Below are positions 24,575 through 34,371 of a stretch of DNA of 64,000 bases, in pieces. The translations under genes and the position numbers were made by a program. The number at the start of each line of letters is the position of its first letter. Within the stretch, counting starts at the first letter, position 1. The DNA comes from JABLTI01 sp035528035 (lineage in GTDB: Archaea; Asgardarchaeota; Heimdallarchaeia; JABLTI01). Location: positions 62,001 through 126,000 of the forward strand of contig DATKZI010000013.1 of NCBI GenBank assembly GCA_035528035.1. The letters run 5' to 3'. A model generated the notes under the pieces. The model was given only the letters and a program-made list of their open reading frames with translations, did not search any database and was not told where the DNA came from.

Positions 24575-26743
24575 ATGAAGATAGAGCAATTAGATTTACC
24601 TAAAGAAGCTATACAACTAATCCTTAAACGAGGTATTACTACTCTCTACCCCCCTCAAATAGAAGCTATTAATCGTGGATTATTGGATGGTGAGAATATT
24701 GTTTTAGCTATTCCAACTGCTTCTGGTAAAACCCTAGTAGCAGAATTGGCTATGTTAAAAGCTATACTCTTGAGAGGGGGAAAAGCACTTTATTTAGTTC
24801 CTTTAAAAGCTCTAGCAACAGAAAAATTCGATGATTTTAAGGAATTTGAAGCACTTGGCATTAAGATTGTTCAATCAACCGGTGATTTTGATTCTTCTGA
24901 TTATCATCTATCAAAATATGATTTAATTATTTGTACAAATGAGAAAGTCGATTCTTTGTTAAGGCATGATACAAAATGGATTAGAGACCTTCAAATTATT
25001 GTTTCTGATGAAATACATTTAATTGATGATGCTTCTCGAGGACCTACCCTTGAAGTTGTCCTTGCTCGTTTGAAGAAAATGCTTCCTTATACCCAAATAT
25101 TAGCGCTCTCAGCAACTATCTATAATGCCGATGAAATTGCTGAATGGCTCGATGCTGAACTTGTGTTATCAGAATGGCGTCCAGTCAAACTAACAGAAGG
25201 TGTTTACTTTGAAGGAAAAATCAATTATCCTGATGGTTCACAAAAGAGCGTTCCTGTTATTGATGTTAAAAATGCAGAAGTAAACTTAGCATATGATACA
25301 GTTAAAAATCAAGGACAAATTCTAGTTTTTGCTAATACTCGAGCAAGTTCACAAGCTGCAGCTGAAAGAATCGGTCAAACTATGAGTAAATTACTCACGA
25401 TTAATGAAAGGCAGCAATTAGAAGCATTAGCTGATCAGATGTTAGCTGTTGGAGAAAAAACCTCTTTAGGTGAACGGTTAGTAAAATGTATTCGTAAAGG
25501 AGCAGCATTTCATCATGCTGGTTTAAATCCCGATCACCGTAAATTAGTGGAAAATTATTTCAAACAAAACTTGATCAAATGTATTTGTGCCACTCCAACC
25601 TTAGCAGCGGGAGTAAATCTTCCAGCTCGTAGGGTTGTTATTATGTCACTTTCTAGATATGAGGTAGGCATAGGAAATCAACCTATCAAAGTGCTTGAGT
25701 ATAAACAACAAGCAGGACGTGCAGGTAGACCTAAATATGACTCAGAAGGAGAAGCGGTTATTATAGCTAAGAAAAATTTTGATATAGCTAAATTTATGGA
25801 AAATTATTGTTTGGGTGAATCCGAAATAATCTATTCCAAATTAGCTAGTGAAAGCGCTCTTCGAACCCATATTTTAGCTGCTGTCGCAATAGGTTATGTA
25901 GAAAATTTGCGGGATTTAGCTCAATTTATTCGTGAAACTTTTTATGGTCATCAAAATGATCTAGGAACAACAGAAATCCAAGTTAAAAAAGTGCTTAAAT
26001 TCTTAATCAATGAAGGGATGATGGAGAATGATGAGGCAAGTCTTTCAGCAACAGAATTTGGTCGAAGAGTTAGTCAATTATATATCGATCCATTATCAGC
26101 AGTAATCATTAGAGATGGCTTGAAGAAAGCTGAAGAGTTAAATGAAATCCTACCAGAAGTAGCTTATTTCCATTTAATTGCTGCTACACCAGATTTACGT
26201 AATCTTTATCTTAGACAAAAAGATCAGAATGAATTACAAAAATATCTTATGGATTATACTGATAAATTCCTAATTGATATTCCTGAGCAGTGGGACCCAG
26301 ATTATGAATATTTTTTGATGCAATTAAAATCAGCTCTCTTGCTTAAACAATGGATAGAAGAGAAGCCTGAAGATGCTATCATTTTACATTTTAATGTTGG
26401 TAGTGGGGACATTCTCTACTTAACCGATAATGCGAAATGGTTACTTTATGCCTCATCTGAGATTGGTAAACTATTTAGGCTCAAAAGTATTCAAAAACCA
26501 ATTAATGAATTACATATAAGAGTTTCACATGGTATTAAACGAGAGTTGGTGCAATTAGTAAAATTAAAGGGAATTGGTCGTGTTCGCGCTAGGATGTTGT
26601 TTAATAGTGGTTTCAAATCCATCGCATCCTTGAGGAAGGCTGATCCACGAGAATTAGCACGAATACCTACTTTAGGGCCTGAAATTGTTAGACAAATTAA
26701 AGAACAACTTGATGATCCAATGCTTGACCAAGAATTGAATTGA
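24575..26743 (+). CDS. hel308: Hel308-family DNA helicase
   Basis: A 722-residue Ski2-like superfamily 2 helicase that acts on stalled forks, moving 3' to 5'. Walker A PTASGKT 47-53, DEIH 145-148, SAT motif LALSATI near 175-181, and motif VI QAGRAGRP near 380. The C-terminus has the ratchet helices and a helix-hairpin-helix (LVKLKGIGRVRARMLFNSGF, then RIPTLGPEIVRQIKEQ) found in Hel308/PolQ relatives. The gene follows mcm by 82 bp on the same strand, consistent with a replication and repair transcript. Confidence 0.94.
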   Translation: MKIEQLDLPKEAIQLILKRGITTLYPPQIEAINRGLLDGENIVLAIPTASGKTLVAELAMLKAILLRGGKALYLVPLKALATEKFDDFKEFEALGIKIVQSTGDFDSSDYHLSKYDLIICTNEKVDSLLRHDTKWIRDLQIIVSDEIHLIDDASRGPTLEVVLARLKKMLPYTQILALSATIYNADEIAEWLDAELVLSEWRPVKLTEGVYFEGKINYPDGSQKSVPVIDVKNAEVNLAYDTVKNQGQILVFANTRASSQAAAERIGQTMSKLLTINERQQLEALADQMLAVGEKTSLGERLVKCIRKGAAFHHAGLNPDHRKLVENYFKQNLIKCICATPTLAAGVNLPARRVVIMSLSRYEVGIGNQPIKVLEYKQQAGRAGRPKYDSEGEAVIIAKKNFDIAKFMENYCLGESEIIYSKLASESALRTHILAAVAIGYVENLRDLAQFIRETFYGHQNDLGTTEIQVKKVLKFLINEGMMENDEASLSATEFGRRVSQLYIDPLSAVIIRDGLKKAEELNEILPEVAYFHLIAATPDLRNLYLRQKDQNELQKYLMDYTDKFLIDIPEQWDPDYEYFLMQLKSALLLKQWIEEKPEDAIILHFNVGSGDILYLTDNAKWLLYASSEIGKLFRLKSIQKPINELHIRVSHGIKRELVQLVKLKGIGRVRARMLFNSGFKSIASLRKADPRELARIPTLGPEIVRQIKEQLDDPMLDQELN

Positions 26744-26813
26744 AAACCAATCTTTCAAGAATATTTTTAGATAATATTTTTTAATTTGTATTGGTTTTAC
26801 CAAGTGACTGTCT

Positions 26814-28268
26814 ATGGCAACTGATTTGAATAGAATACTTAAATTCGATAGATCCCAGCTATCAACATTCTCTCGGGATATCAAAGAACGATTTAAGGAT
26901 AAAGACTGGTCAACTATTGGTTTAACTACCGCGATTTTTATTTTTTTAGTATCTTTTGCAGTATTAGTACGAATACTTTTTGCTTATTACTATCGAGAAG
27001 CTTTTACCGTTGATAGTGATCCTATAGTCTGGAATAGAAATGTAGATTTTTTCCCTAATGGAGCCATTTTTGCGGGATTTGCTGATTTTCGCTATTATTA
27101 TAAAATATGGGTAGATGGTTGGTATAATCAAGGATGGTATCCATTTTTGGATTGGCATGAAGCAATAGATGGAGATGCATTAGACCTATATTCCTATCCC
27201 CCTATTTTTCTATACTTTCTTGTGTTAATATGGCGCCCGGGTATGAATGATTTATGGTTAGCATTACCGATGATAATAGCTGACGCAGCATGTGCAGGAA
27301 TGGTTTATCTAATCATAAAGAAGATATTCAAAGATGAGAAAAATACCTTTCTAGCTTTTATTGGTGGATTTGTTATGGCATTATCGCCAATTAATATAAT
27401 CTATGATGGTGTTTTTTGGTTAAATCCCGGACCCGTTACTCTCTTTACATTGATTTCATTTTATTTCCTACTAAACAGGAAATGGCGTCAAACATTTTTC
27501 TGGCTTGCTTTAGCAACCATGACAAAACAAAATGCGCTGTTCTTTACCTATCCATTATTTTTCATTATGTTAGGTGAAAAAGTACGAGAAAAAGGGACCA
27601 AAAGAGGATCGTTTGAGAGTATAATGAATGCATTGTTTTTTGTTTTGGTATGTTTATTTATTTCAATTCCATGGATTTTCATTACACCAATATTTTATGG
27701 TGCACATATGCTTTTTCCCGGTCAGATGTTAAGATTAGACAGTAATATTAAAGATCCTGACTTCAATCATACAGTTCAATTTTCTTGGTCTTTAAAAGAA
27801 ATTGGTGTAAATCAAGCATTTCTTGATTTCATAGCGTATACCTCAAACTCAATGTTATTAATGATCGTTAGTGCCAGTGTAATTGCGGTCCCTTTACTTT
27901 GGAGGTCTTTCAAAGTTAAATTGGATAATTCTGAGATATTTGAGGTTTTAGCTGTCTATACTATTATTACTCATATTTTCATGCCCAGAGGTGTCTACAA
28001 ATTCTATAGTGCCTACTATATGCCTATCATTATTGTAGCATTAATTGGTTCACTGGGATATTATGGAAAACATTGGTTAACAAAATCAACTTTCTTAACC
28101 ATAGGTATTAGCTTATTCTTTGCGTTCAGTTTTTGGCATTTAATCATCCCTCGAGAATTTACTCCATTAATTCTTTTCCTTGCAAGTGTAGTTATCGCTT
28201 TCCTAGCAGGAATTAGAGGAACTTTCAAACATTTAGAAAAACGGTATCAATTTAATTTAAAATGGTAA
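26814..28268 (+). CDS. GT-C type membrane glycosyltransferase
   Basis: A 484-residue polytopic membrane protein with about 11 hydrophobic helices. After the first TM (about residues 40-63) comes a long external loop with FADFRYYYKIWVDGWYNQGW and SYPPIFLYF, typical of lipid-linked sugar transferases of the GT-C fold (ALG6/PIG-M/PMT-like). GVFWLNPGPVTLFTLISFY and the LATMTKQNALF loop, which matches the family pattern LALATxTKxN/W, support this. It would move a sugar from a dolichol-type phosphate to a glycan outside the membrane. Donor and acceptor are unknown. Confidence 0.78.
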   Translation: MATDLNRILKFDRSQLSTFSRDIKERFKDKDWSTIGLTTAIFIFLVSFAVLVRILFAYYYREAFTVDSDPIVWNRNVDFFPNGAIFAGFADFRYYYKIWVDGWYNQGWYPFLDWHEAIDGDALDLYSYPPIFLYFLVLIWRPGMNDLWLALPMIIADAACAGMVYLIIKKIFKDEKNTFLAFIGGFVMALSPINIIYDGVFWLNPGPVTLFTLISFYFLLNRKWRQTFFWLALATMTKQNALFFTYPLFFIMLGEKVREKGTKRGSFESIMNALFFVLVCLFISIPWIFITPIFYGAHMLFPGQMLRLDSNIKDPDFNHTVQFSWSLKEIGVNQAFLDFIAYTSNSMLLMIVSASVIAVPLLWRSFKVKLDNSEIFEVLAVYTIITHIFMPRGVYKFYSAYYMPIIIVALIGSLGYYGKHWLTKSTFLTIGISLFFAFSFWHLIIPREFTPLILFLASVVIAFLAGIRGTFKHLEKRYQFNLKW

Positions 28269-28359
28269 AAGAAATTCTTGATAATTAGAGACAATTTTAA
28301 AAAACCTAGAAACTAATTTAGCTTGTCTCTCTATGATTACTTAAGGAGAATGAGCTAAG

Positions 28360-29733
28360 ATGACCACAAAAAAATCTAATTGTTTGCATCCTATAGATTG
28401 GCGTTATGGCAGTGAGGAAATGCGCTATATTTTCTCGAGAGAAAAACGTCTTGAATTATTATTAAAAGTTGAAGCAGCAATTGCTTTTGGACATGCAATG
28501 GTAGGGGATATTCCTAAGAAGGCGGCAGAAGAAATAGAGAAAAAAGCTTCACTAGATTTTGTATCTTTAGAACGTGTTGATGAAATTGAACGAGAAATTT
28601 ACCATGATATAGCTTCAGTAGTCAGAGCTTTTGCTGAACAATGTGGTGAATATGGACGTTATATTCATCTCGGGGCAACAAGTAATGATATTATTGACAC
28701 TGCTGAAATGATTCGAACAAAAGAAGCTCTCAAACTAATTGAATCAAGAGTTGTTAAGGTAATAGGTAATTTAATTGTGATTGTAGAAGAACACAAGAAA
28801 ACAGTTTGTATAGGACGCACCCATGGGTCTCATGCAGTTCCATATTCTTTTGGTCATAAAATAGCTATTTGGTTAGATGAGCTTGTAAGGCATTTGGAAA
28901 ATATTCGTTCATTAGAAAAAAATAGAATTATGGGTAAACTTTCAGGTGCCGTAGGAACTCGGGCTGCTTATGGCATTCATGCAGATAGAATTTTACAAAT
29001 TACTATGGATAAATTAGATATTAAACCTGCTATTATTACTAACCAATTACTCTCACGTGAAATTATTGCTGAAATTTTCATGGAATTAATTCTTTTGGCC
29101 TGTTCCTTGGATAAATTCGCAACAGAAGTAAGAACATTACAAAGAACTGAAATTGGTGAATTGATGGAACCTTTCAAATCAGATAAACAAGTTGGTTCAA
29201 GCACTATGAGCCATAAACGAGATCCTGAAAGAAGTGAACGAATGAGTTCTCTAGCTCGACTTATGCGTGGTTATGCATCACCCGTTTTTGAAAACATTAT
29301 AACCTGGAACGAACGTGATTTAGCAAATAGTGCGAATGAAAGATATATTCATCCTGAAATTTTCTTGACAATTGATCAGATGCTTCTTGATTTTAATTTT
29401 GTAACTAAGGGATTGCAAATTAATGTCGATAGAATGAAAAAGAATCTTGAGATGTCAAAAGGTCTTGTTATGGCAGAAGCAATAATGACTATTCTAGCGA
29501 AAAATGGTATGAACAGACAAGATGCTCATGAATTACTACGTGAAAATTCAATGACCGCTTACAAGGAAGATGTCCAATTACTTGATATTTTATTAAAAGA
29601 TGATCAAATCTTAAAATATCTTTCAAAAAATGATTTAAAGGAAATTTTTGAAAAACCTGAAAATTATCTTGGAACTGCAAGTGAACAAATAGAAGTCATT
29701 TTATTATTAGCAAAGAAAGCAATTAATGGATAA
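28360..29733 (+). CDS. purB: Adenylosuccinate lyase
   Basis: A 457-residue cytoplasmic enzyme of purine synthesis that removes fumarate from SAICAR and from adenylosuccinate. Motifs: HLGATSNDIIDTA (103-115), the histidine in RTHGSHAVPYSFG (153-165) and the signature GSSTMSHKRDPERSE (279-293) with the flexible serine loop. Length and order are normal for the fumarase/aspartase superfamily. GGAG lies 11 bases before the ATG. The partner purC lies 30 kb away in this window, so the purine genes are dispersed. Confidence 0.96.
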   Translation: MTTKKSNCLHPIDWRYGSEEMRYIFSREKRLELLLKVEAAIAFGHAMVGDIPKKAAEEIEKKASLDFVSLERVDEIEREIYHDIASVVRAFAEQCGEYGRYIHLGATSNDIIDTAEMIRTKEALKLIESRVVKVIGNLIVIVEEHKKTVCIGRTHGSHAVPYSFGHKIAIWLDELVRHLENIRSLEKNRIMGKLSGAVGTRAAYGIHADRILQITMDKLDIKPAIITNQLLSREIIAEIFMELILLACSLDKFATEVRTLQRTEIGELMEPFKSDKQVGSSTMSHKRDPERSERMSSLARLMRGYASPVFENIITWNERDLANSANERYIHPEIFLTIDQMLLDFNFVTKGLQINVDRMKKNLEMSKGLVMAEAIMTILAKNGMNRQDAHELLRENSMTAYKEDVQLLDILLKDDQILKYLSKNDLKEIFEKPENYLGTASEQIEVILLLAKKAING

Positions 29734-29851
29734 TTTTCAATAATTATCCTCCTTTTACCTTTTTCTTACACAAGAATAAAATAGCAGAAAAGTGTTTAAA
29801 CAGTGTGTATTAAAAAATGATGATATTCCAGTTTAACGAGAGTGGTATGTA

Positions 29852-30910
29852 TTGATAACATTCATTGAGCACGAGGATTATTATAAACATAAAATGCCGC
29901 AAATACTTGAAAGTCCGAGAAGATTAAAAATTATCACAAAAGCTCTTGAAGATCAAGGGATATATAATTTACCTGATGTGAAAAAAGCTTCTCCTGACAA
30001 AGCTACAGAAGTAGAAGTTAGAACAATTCATACCGACCATTTAGTTGATCTAGTTAAACATGGTAGTATGATTGGTATAACATCAATTACAGGAGATACC
30101 ATAACAAATGAATTTACTTTTGAAGCAGCATTACGAGCACTTGGGGGAGCAAAACTTGCAGCTGAAATTGCTTGGAAAAATACTAATCATATGACTTTTG
30201 CTTTAGTTCGTCCACCAGGACATCATGCTACAAATAGAAATGCAATGGGTTTTTGTTTCTTTAATAATCTAGCATTTGCTGCTAATTATCTTATTGCTAA
30301 TAGAAAATTGAAAAGAATAGCTATCATTGATTTTGATAATCATTACGGAAATGGTACCGCAGATATTTTTTATGATAGAAGTGATATCCTCACAATCTCA
30401 CTTCATTCAGAGCCAGATGTCTCATTTCCTTATCAAGGAAGAATAAATGAACTAGGGGAACGTGAAGGGGAAGGATATAATATTTGTATACCTTTACCAA
30501 ATGATACCGGGGATAGAGAATATTTACCATTCTTTGATAGATTTGTTACCCCAATTGTTAGAAGTTATAAACCAGAAATAATTCTTGTTTCAGCAGGATA
30601 CGATGGGTTAAAGGGTGATCCATATGGATATTTAGGACTGTCACCTTATGGATATCAAAGTATTAGCGAAAAAATACAAGAACTTGCAACTGACATTTGT
30701 TTTGGGAAAATAGCTTATTGTCTTGAAGGTGGATATAAATATGATGAACTTGATAAAGCCTTTTTAGCAAGCATTTCGCCTTTTATAAAAGATTACACTT
30801 TTTCACAAGAACCTAGTAAAAAGTGGAGTAGTGGTGGAAATAAAAATATCCTAAGGAACTTAAATAATGATTTGAAAGAAATTCTAAAGAATTATTGGCA
30901 AATAGATTAA
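29852..30910 (+). CDS. Class II histone-deacetylase-family enzyme
   Basis: A 352-residue zinc amidohydrolase that would remove acyl groups from lysine or small amines. Metal and catalytic residues are present: tandem H124/H125 in RPPGHHAT, D162 and H164 in DFDNHYGNGT (family: DxDxHHGNGT, here HY), D251 in SAGYDGLKGDP and the EGGY near 291. The start is TTG at 29852, the first usable codon after a TAA. In Asgard archaea with histones a chromatin role is possible, but acetyl-polyamine hydrolase-like activity is as likely. Confidence 0.92.
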   Translation: MITFIEHEDYYKHKMPQILESPRRLKIITKALEDQGIYNLPDVKKASPDKATEVEVRTIHTDHLVDLVKHGSMIGITSITGDTITNEFTFEAALRALGGAKLAAEIAWKNTNHMTFALVRPPGHHATNRNAMGFCFFNNLAFAANYLIANRKLKRIAIIDFDNHYGNGTADIFYDRSDILTISLHSEPDVSFPYQGRINELGEREGEGYNICIPLPNDTGDREYLPFFDRFVTPIVRSYKPEIILVSAGYDGLKGDPYGYLGLSPYGYQSISEKIQELATDICFGKIAYCLEGGYKYDELDKAFLASISPFIKDYTFSQEPSKKWSSGGNKNILRNLNNDLKEILKNYWQID

Positions 30911-30950
30911 TAATGAAAAAAAGAAATTTTTTAATCAAGAAAAGAGAAGA

Positions 30951-31781
30951 TTAATCTTCATCATACTTCTTATACATCTTCAAAACTTGAGATAAAGCAA
31001 TAGGTTTGTTATTAACCAAAGTATTAATTTCGACGTCATCAGCTAAACCAGAACTTTTGAGCTTGGGAAGAAAAACTTCTTCAACTTGGAAAATACCTGC
31101 TTCTGAAATCATTAAAACATCTATCCTTAGAGGTTTTTTCTTAGATCCCTTGCTAATTTCAACTGATGAAATGCTAAGCGCAGAAACGGAATGAATATCA
31201 ACTTTACCGAGATCATATGGTCGACGGCTACGACCCTCACACATATCAAGTCCATCAGCTATTGTTACAAATCCTGCTTCAGGCGTTAAACACTCAATAT
31301 CTTCATCGTGAGCCAATATAGCATGTTGAATATGTGATAGTAGTTCAATTCGCTTATCAGTATCTGGATAAATCTTCTTTAATTTTGCATAGAGAAAATC
31401 TTTGGCTAAAAGGGATGAGGTGAGTTCATGATAGTTACGATGAATTACATGACCAACATCATGTAGATAACAGGCAGATAAACAGACTAAAGCAACATCA
31501 TCTAAATCACCGATATTTTGCCTTATTAACGCAGGGGTGATATCATCTTTAACGATATTTAATATATTGAGAGCATTACGACAAACAATCGTTACATGAT
31601 CAAGTCCATGATCTGTATAATGAAGATATTTTACTGCGAGTCTATTTGCGGCATTAATGGATCCTTCTATTTCTGCATCTGTAATAAGAAAATTCCACAT
31701 TTCCTTTGCTTTTTTGAAACCCGATTCATCTAGAATAGAATTTACATCAGTAATGACTTTTTCTCGGTCAACGATTTTCAT
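30951..31781 (-). CDS. HD-domain phosphohydrolase
   Basis: A 276-residue protein with a metal-dependent HD domain. The metal ligands are H58/H62 in YTDHGLDHVTIV, H107 and D108 in CYLHDVGH, and a later histidine pair (HIQHAILAHDED, about 150-160). The C-terminal 80 residues (KPLRIDVLMISEAGIFQVEE) form a separate alpha-beta region. It probably cleaves a phosphate ester of a nucleotide, but the substrate is unknown. It converges with the deacetylase gene and diverges from the gelsolin-like gene. Confidence 0.85.
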   Translation of the reverse strand: MKIVDREKVITDVNSILDESGFKKAKEMWNFLITDAEIEGSINAANRLAVKYLHYTDHGLDHVTIVCRNALNILNIVKDDITPALIRQNIGDLDDVALVCLSACYLHDVGHVIHRNYHELTSSLLAKDFLYAKLKKIYPDTDKRIELLSHIQHAILAHDEDIECLTPEAGFVTIADGLDMCEGRSRRPYDLGKVDIHSVSALSISSVEISKGSKKKPLRIDVLMISEAGIFQVEEVFLPKLKSSGLADDVEINTLVNNKPIALSQVLKMYKKYDED

Positions 31782-31973
31782 TATTTACTCACCCTTTGAA
31801 TTACGAAACAATCAATTGAAAAAGGTTCCTTTAAAGGTATACGTCCATATGCTTTTATCAAGGTTCTTTCAATCTGTTTTATGCAATGATTATTTATTTA
31901 ATAATATGTCACTTCCGAAACGCTTTTGTTTAAATAAATAATAATTTCATATCAATTACAAAAAAAAGAGAAT

Positions 31974-32678
31974 GTGTACACCATGCTTTTAGATTGCTAT
32001 ATAATGACTGATGACGGAGAAGAATTAAAAGTCGAATCTGGTGATATGAAGACAAATAGTAAAACTTGTGCAATTATAGTCTCTCACACACACCATTGTA
32101 TCTATGTTTTCAAAGGTGCGAAGATATCTATTGTACAGAAATTTGCAGTTGCAAGGCGTGCATCAGCAATGCGTTTACAACAAGGTTATAGAATTAAACA
32201 CATTGAACAAGAAGAAGGAATAGATGAGGAATTTCTACCAATATTGGATTTTCTAGGAGGATTACAAGCTGATGCTACTGAAACTCCAAAGGAAGCACCA
32301 GTAAAAATCGAACCTAAAAAAGAAGATAATACCACAAAGACTCCAACAAAAATTACTACAAAACCAAAAACAGCAACTAAATCCACTTCTAAAGCTAAGA
32401 GTGAAGAAACATCTGATTTACCACCAAAATTAGCTAAAGTAATAAAAACAATGATGGGGTTAGACCCACCCGAAATATCTAGTTGTGATTATGTAATCAT
32501 TGAAAATAAATTATACCTTCTTGTTGGTGAAGATAAATCTGATCTTCGTAAAGGAAAATTCAGTTTAGAAGAAATTGTTACCTTACCTGAAGGAGTTTTT
32601 CCAGCAGAGAATTACTACCCAAGAATTCTTATCTCTAATCAAAAAGTTTTAGGCATAGAATTATGGGTACGAAGATAG
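31974..32678 (+). CDS. Two-domain protein, possibly gelsolin-like
   Basis: A 234-residue protein with two folded ends joined by a Lys/Thr/Pro-rich linker (about 95-145). The first end, CAIIVSHTHHCIYVFKG followed by AKISIVQKFAVARRASAMRL, has the strand-helix pattern of gelsolin repeats, where aromatic and hydrophobic strands (xxIYVWxGxxAS) precede a long helix. The second (SCDYVIIENKLYLLVGE, then a helix) has a similar order. This is only a pattern match, unlike a confident family hit. It lies 90 bp before a Rab-like GTPase, on the same strand. A cytoskeletal role with the actin is speculation. Confidence 0.55.
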   Translation: MYTMLLDCYIMTDDGEELKVESGDMKTNSKTCAIIVSHTHHCIYVFKGAKISIVQKFAVARRASAMRLQQGYRIKHIEQEEGIDEEFLPILDFLGGLQADATETPKEAPVKIEPKKEDNTTKTPTKITTKPKTATKSTSKAKSEETSDLPPKLAKVIKTMMGLDPPEISSCDYVIIENKLYLLVGEDKSDLRKGKFSLEEIVTLPEGVFPAENYYPRILISNQKVLGIELWVRR

Positions 32679-32767
32679 AAGAAATTCAAAAAAAAACATT
32701 TGTAGACTATCGAATAACATAAATAATTGTAAAACTAATCATATTTGAAAAGAAAAATCTGGAGGCC

Positions 32768-33373
32768 ATGAGAATTTCTAGACCAGGAATACCACGGTAT
32801 CAACACTTGTATAAAGTAATAATAGTTGGTGCTGGAAAAGTAGGGAAGACTAGTTTAACAATCCGGTTTGCAGAGGATCGATTTAGAGAATCTTATCTTC
32901 CAACCCTTGGGGTGGATTTCATGACAAAAAATCTAACCATTAACGATAAGCATATTAAATTACAACTTTGGGATACTGGTGGTCAAGAATTTGTTATGTC
33001 ACTTCTACCATTCTATTTTCAAGGAGCAATGGGAGGAGTCTTAGTTTATGACATTACTAATAGAGATTCCTTCAATTCACTTGATTATTGGTTAAAACAA
33101 ATCCGTCAAAATGCTGGAAATGTTCCAGTAGTATTAGCTGGGAACAAATTTGATATTGCTGATCAAAGAAAAGTTTCTTCAGAGGAAGCACAAGAATTTG
33201 CAAAAGAAAAGAAGTTAATTTATTTGGAAACCTCTGCTAAAACTGGAGTTAGTATTCCTGATCTTTTTGAAGGACTAGTAAAAGTAATAATGGATAATGA
33301 AAGCAAAAAAACCACTGAAACGAAAAAGGAAGATAATGATGATGGTGATTTCAGTTTCTGGCAAACAAGCTAA
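32768..33373 (+). CDS. Rab/Ras-like small GTPase
   Basis: A 201-residue small GTPase of the Rab/Ran-like group found in Asgard archaea. G1 GAGKVGKTS 21-29; switch I T46 in YLPTLGVDF; G3 WDTGGQE 68-74, with Gly for the usual Ala; G4 NKFD 126-129; G5 ETSAK 154-158. The C-terminus FSFWQTS has no cysteine, so no prenyl anchor is visible. It probably switches between GTP and GDP to control a cytoskeletal or membrane process; no GAP or GEF is nearby. GGAGG lies close to the ATG. Confidence 0.96.
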   Translation: MRISRPGIPRYQHLYKVIIVGAGKVGKTSLTIRFAEDRFRESYLPTLGVDFMTKNLTINDKHIKLQLWDTGGQEFVMSLLPFYFQGAMGGVLVYDITNRDSFNSLDYWLKQIRQNAGNVPVVLAGNKFDIADQRKVSSEEAQEFAKEKKLIYLETSAKTGVSIPDLFEGLVKVIMDNESKKTTETKKEDNDDGDFSFWQTS

Positions 33374-33380
33374 TGTTTTT

Positions 33381-34178
33381 TTAACCTTTCATTTTCGAGG
33401 TTTCATATTTTTCTGCAGAATCCCATAAAGAATCAATAAACCTTTGCCATAATTGTGCAAATCCTTGATTATCTGTCCAAGTAGCCATAACTCCAAGCTC
33501 GATACCACCTTCTAGTTGTGCATAGCTACCTTGTAAAAGCTCTTTTGAATCAATAATAACCCAGATTGCATGGAAATTGTCAGATATTCTTATTTCAGTA
33601 AAAGGTGATAAACTATTCAATACATTAACTTCTCCGGGATTATCAATGCCCTCTTTACCAGTTATAATCTGGATACTCTTTAAATGTCCACGAGCATCTC
33701 GCAAAACTTGGTCAATACCATGTAAGTGCAAATCAAAAGGACTATCGATACCAATTGAGATTGTTGTATTAGCATCCATTACCATTTCTTTTATTTTACT
33801 AAAAACTGCTTGTGAACCACGAAGAATCCACAATTCCGGGATAAATGTTTTCTTGCTTCGTTCATATAGAGCAAAAAGCTTAGTCTCGGTTTTTTGGAAG
33901 GCTTTTTCATATTCATTTCTTAAATCTTTTATAACAGAATCAGGAGAGCGAGGACGATATCTATTTGTACTTGTATCACTTTCTTGAGCAAGAACAAGAC
34001 CTCTGCTCTTCAAACTATCAATAACTGAATAAACTTTATTTGGTGGAACACCACTCGCTTGGGATATTTCTGAAGCTGTCGCTACACCTAGACCAACAAG
34101 TGCAGTATAGATTTTTGCTTGGTATTCATTGAATCCAAGCTTTTTCAGCTCTTCAATAATATCTTCAGTAAAGCTCAT
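33381..34178 (-). CDS. TrmB-family transcription regulator
   Basis: A 265-residue regulator with an N-terminal winged helix (LKKLGFNEYQAKIYTALV; SGVPPNKVYSVIDSLKSRGL) typical of TrmB proteins, then a coiled region and an alpha-beta effector domain (LWILRGSQAVFSKIKEM onward) that in relatives binds sugars. It would control transport or sugar metabolism genes, but its target is unknown. It ends eight bases from the converging GTPase gene. Its promoter region lies in the gap that holds a candidate RNA. Confidence 0.88.
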   Translation of the reverse strand: MSFTEDIIEELKKLGFNEYQAKIYTALVGLGVATASEISQASGVPPNKVYSVIDSLKSRGLVLAQESDTSTNRYRPRSPDSVIKDLRNEYEKAFQKTETKLFALYERSKKTFIPELWILRGSQAVFSKIKEMVMDANTTISIGIDSPFDLHLHGIDQVLRDARGHLKSIQIITGKEGIDNPGEVNVLNSLSPFTEIRISDNFHAIWVIIDSKELLQGSYAQLEGGIELGVMATWTDNQGFAQLWQRFIDSLWDSAEKYETSKMKG

Positions 34179-34371
34179 TCATTTACCACCATAGTAGTAT
34201 ATGGAAATATGGGCATAAAAGCATTTTTATTTATAATAGTTTCGTACTAGGTGGAGAAATAAATTGAAGGTTTATGTAATAGTAAGGTAATATGCTAATA
34301 TAGCGCTATGGTTGCTTCTACTAGTATATCGATATTATATTGCTTTATAATAAAGAAAGATAACAAATAAT
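34179..34371. other. Intergenic gap upstream of the TrmB-type gene
   Basis: The AT-rich region between the TrmB-type gene (minus strand) and the candidate RNA holds the TrmB promoter. TATTTATAATAG at about 34229-34240 is a possible TATA element. TTTATAATAAA at 34344-34354, on the plus strand, fits the promoter of the candidate RNA. No ORF here is convincing. Confidence 0.45.
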
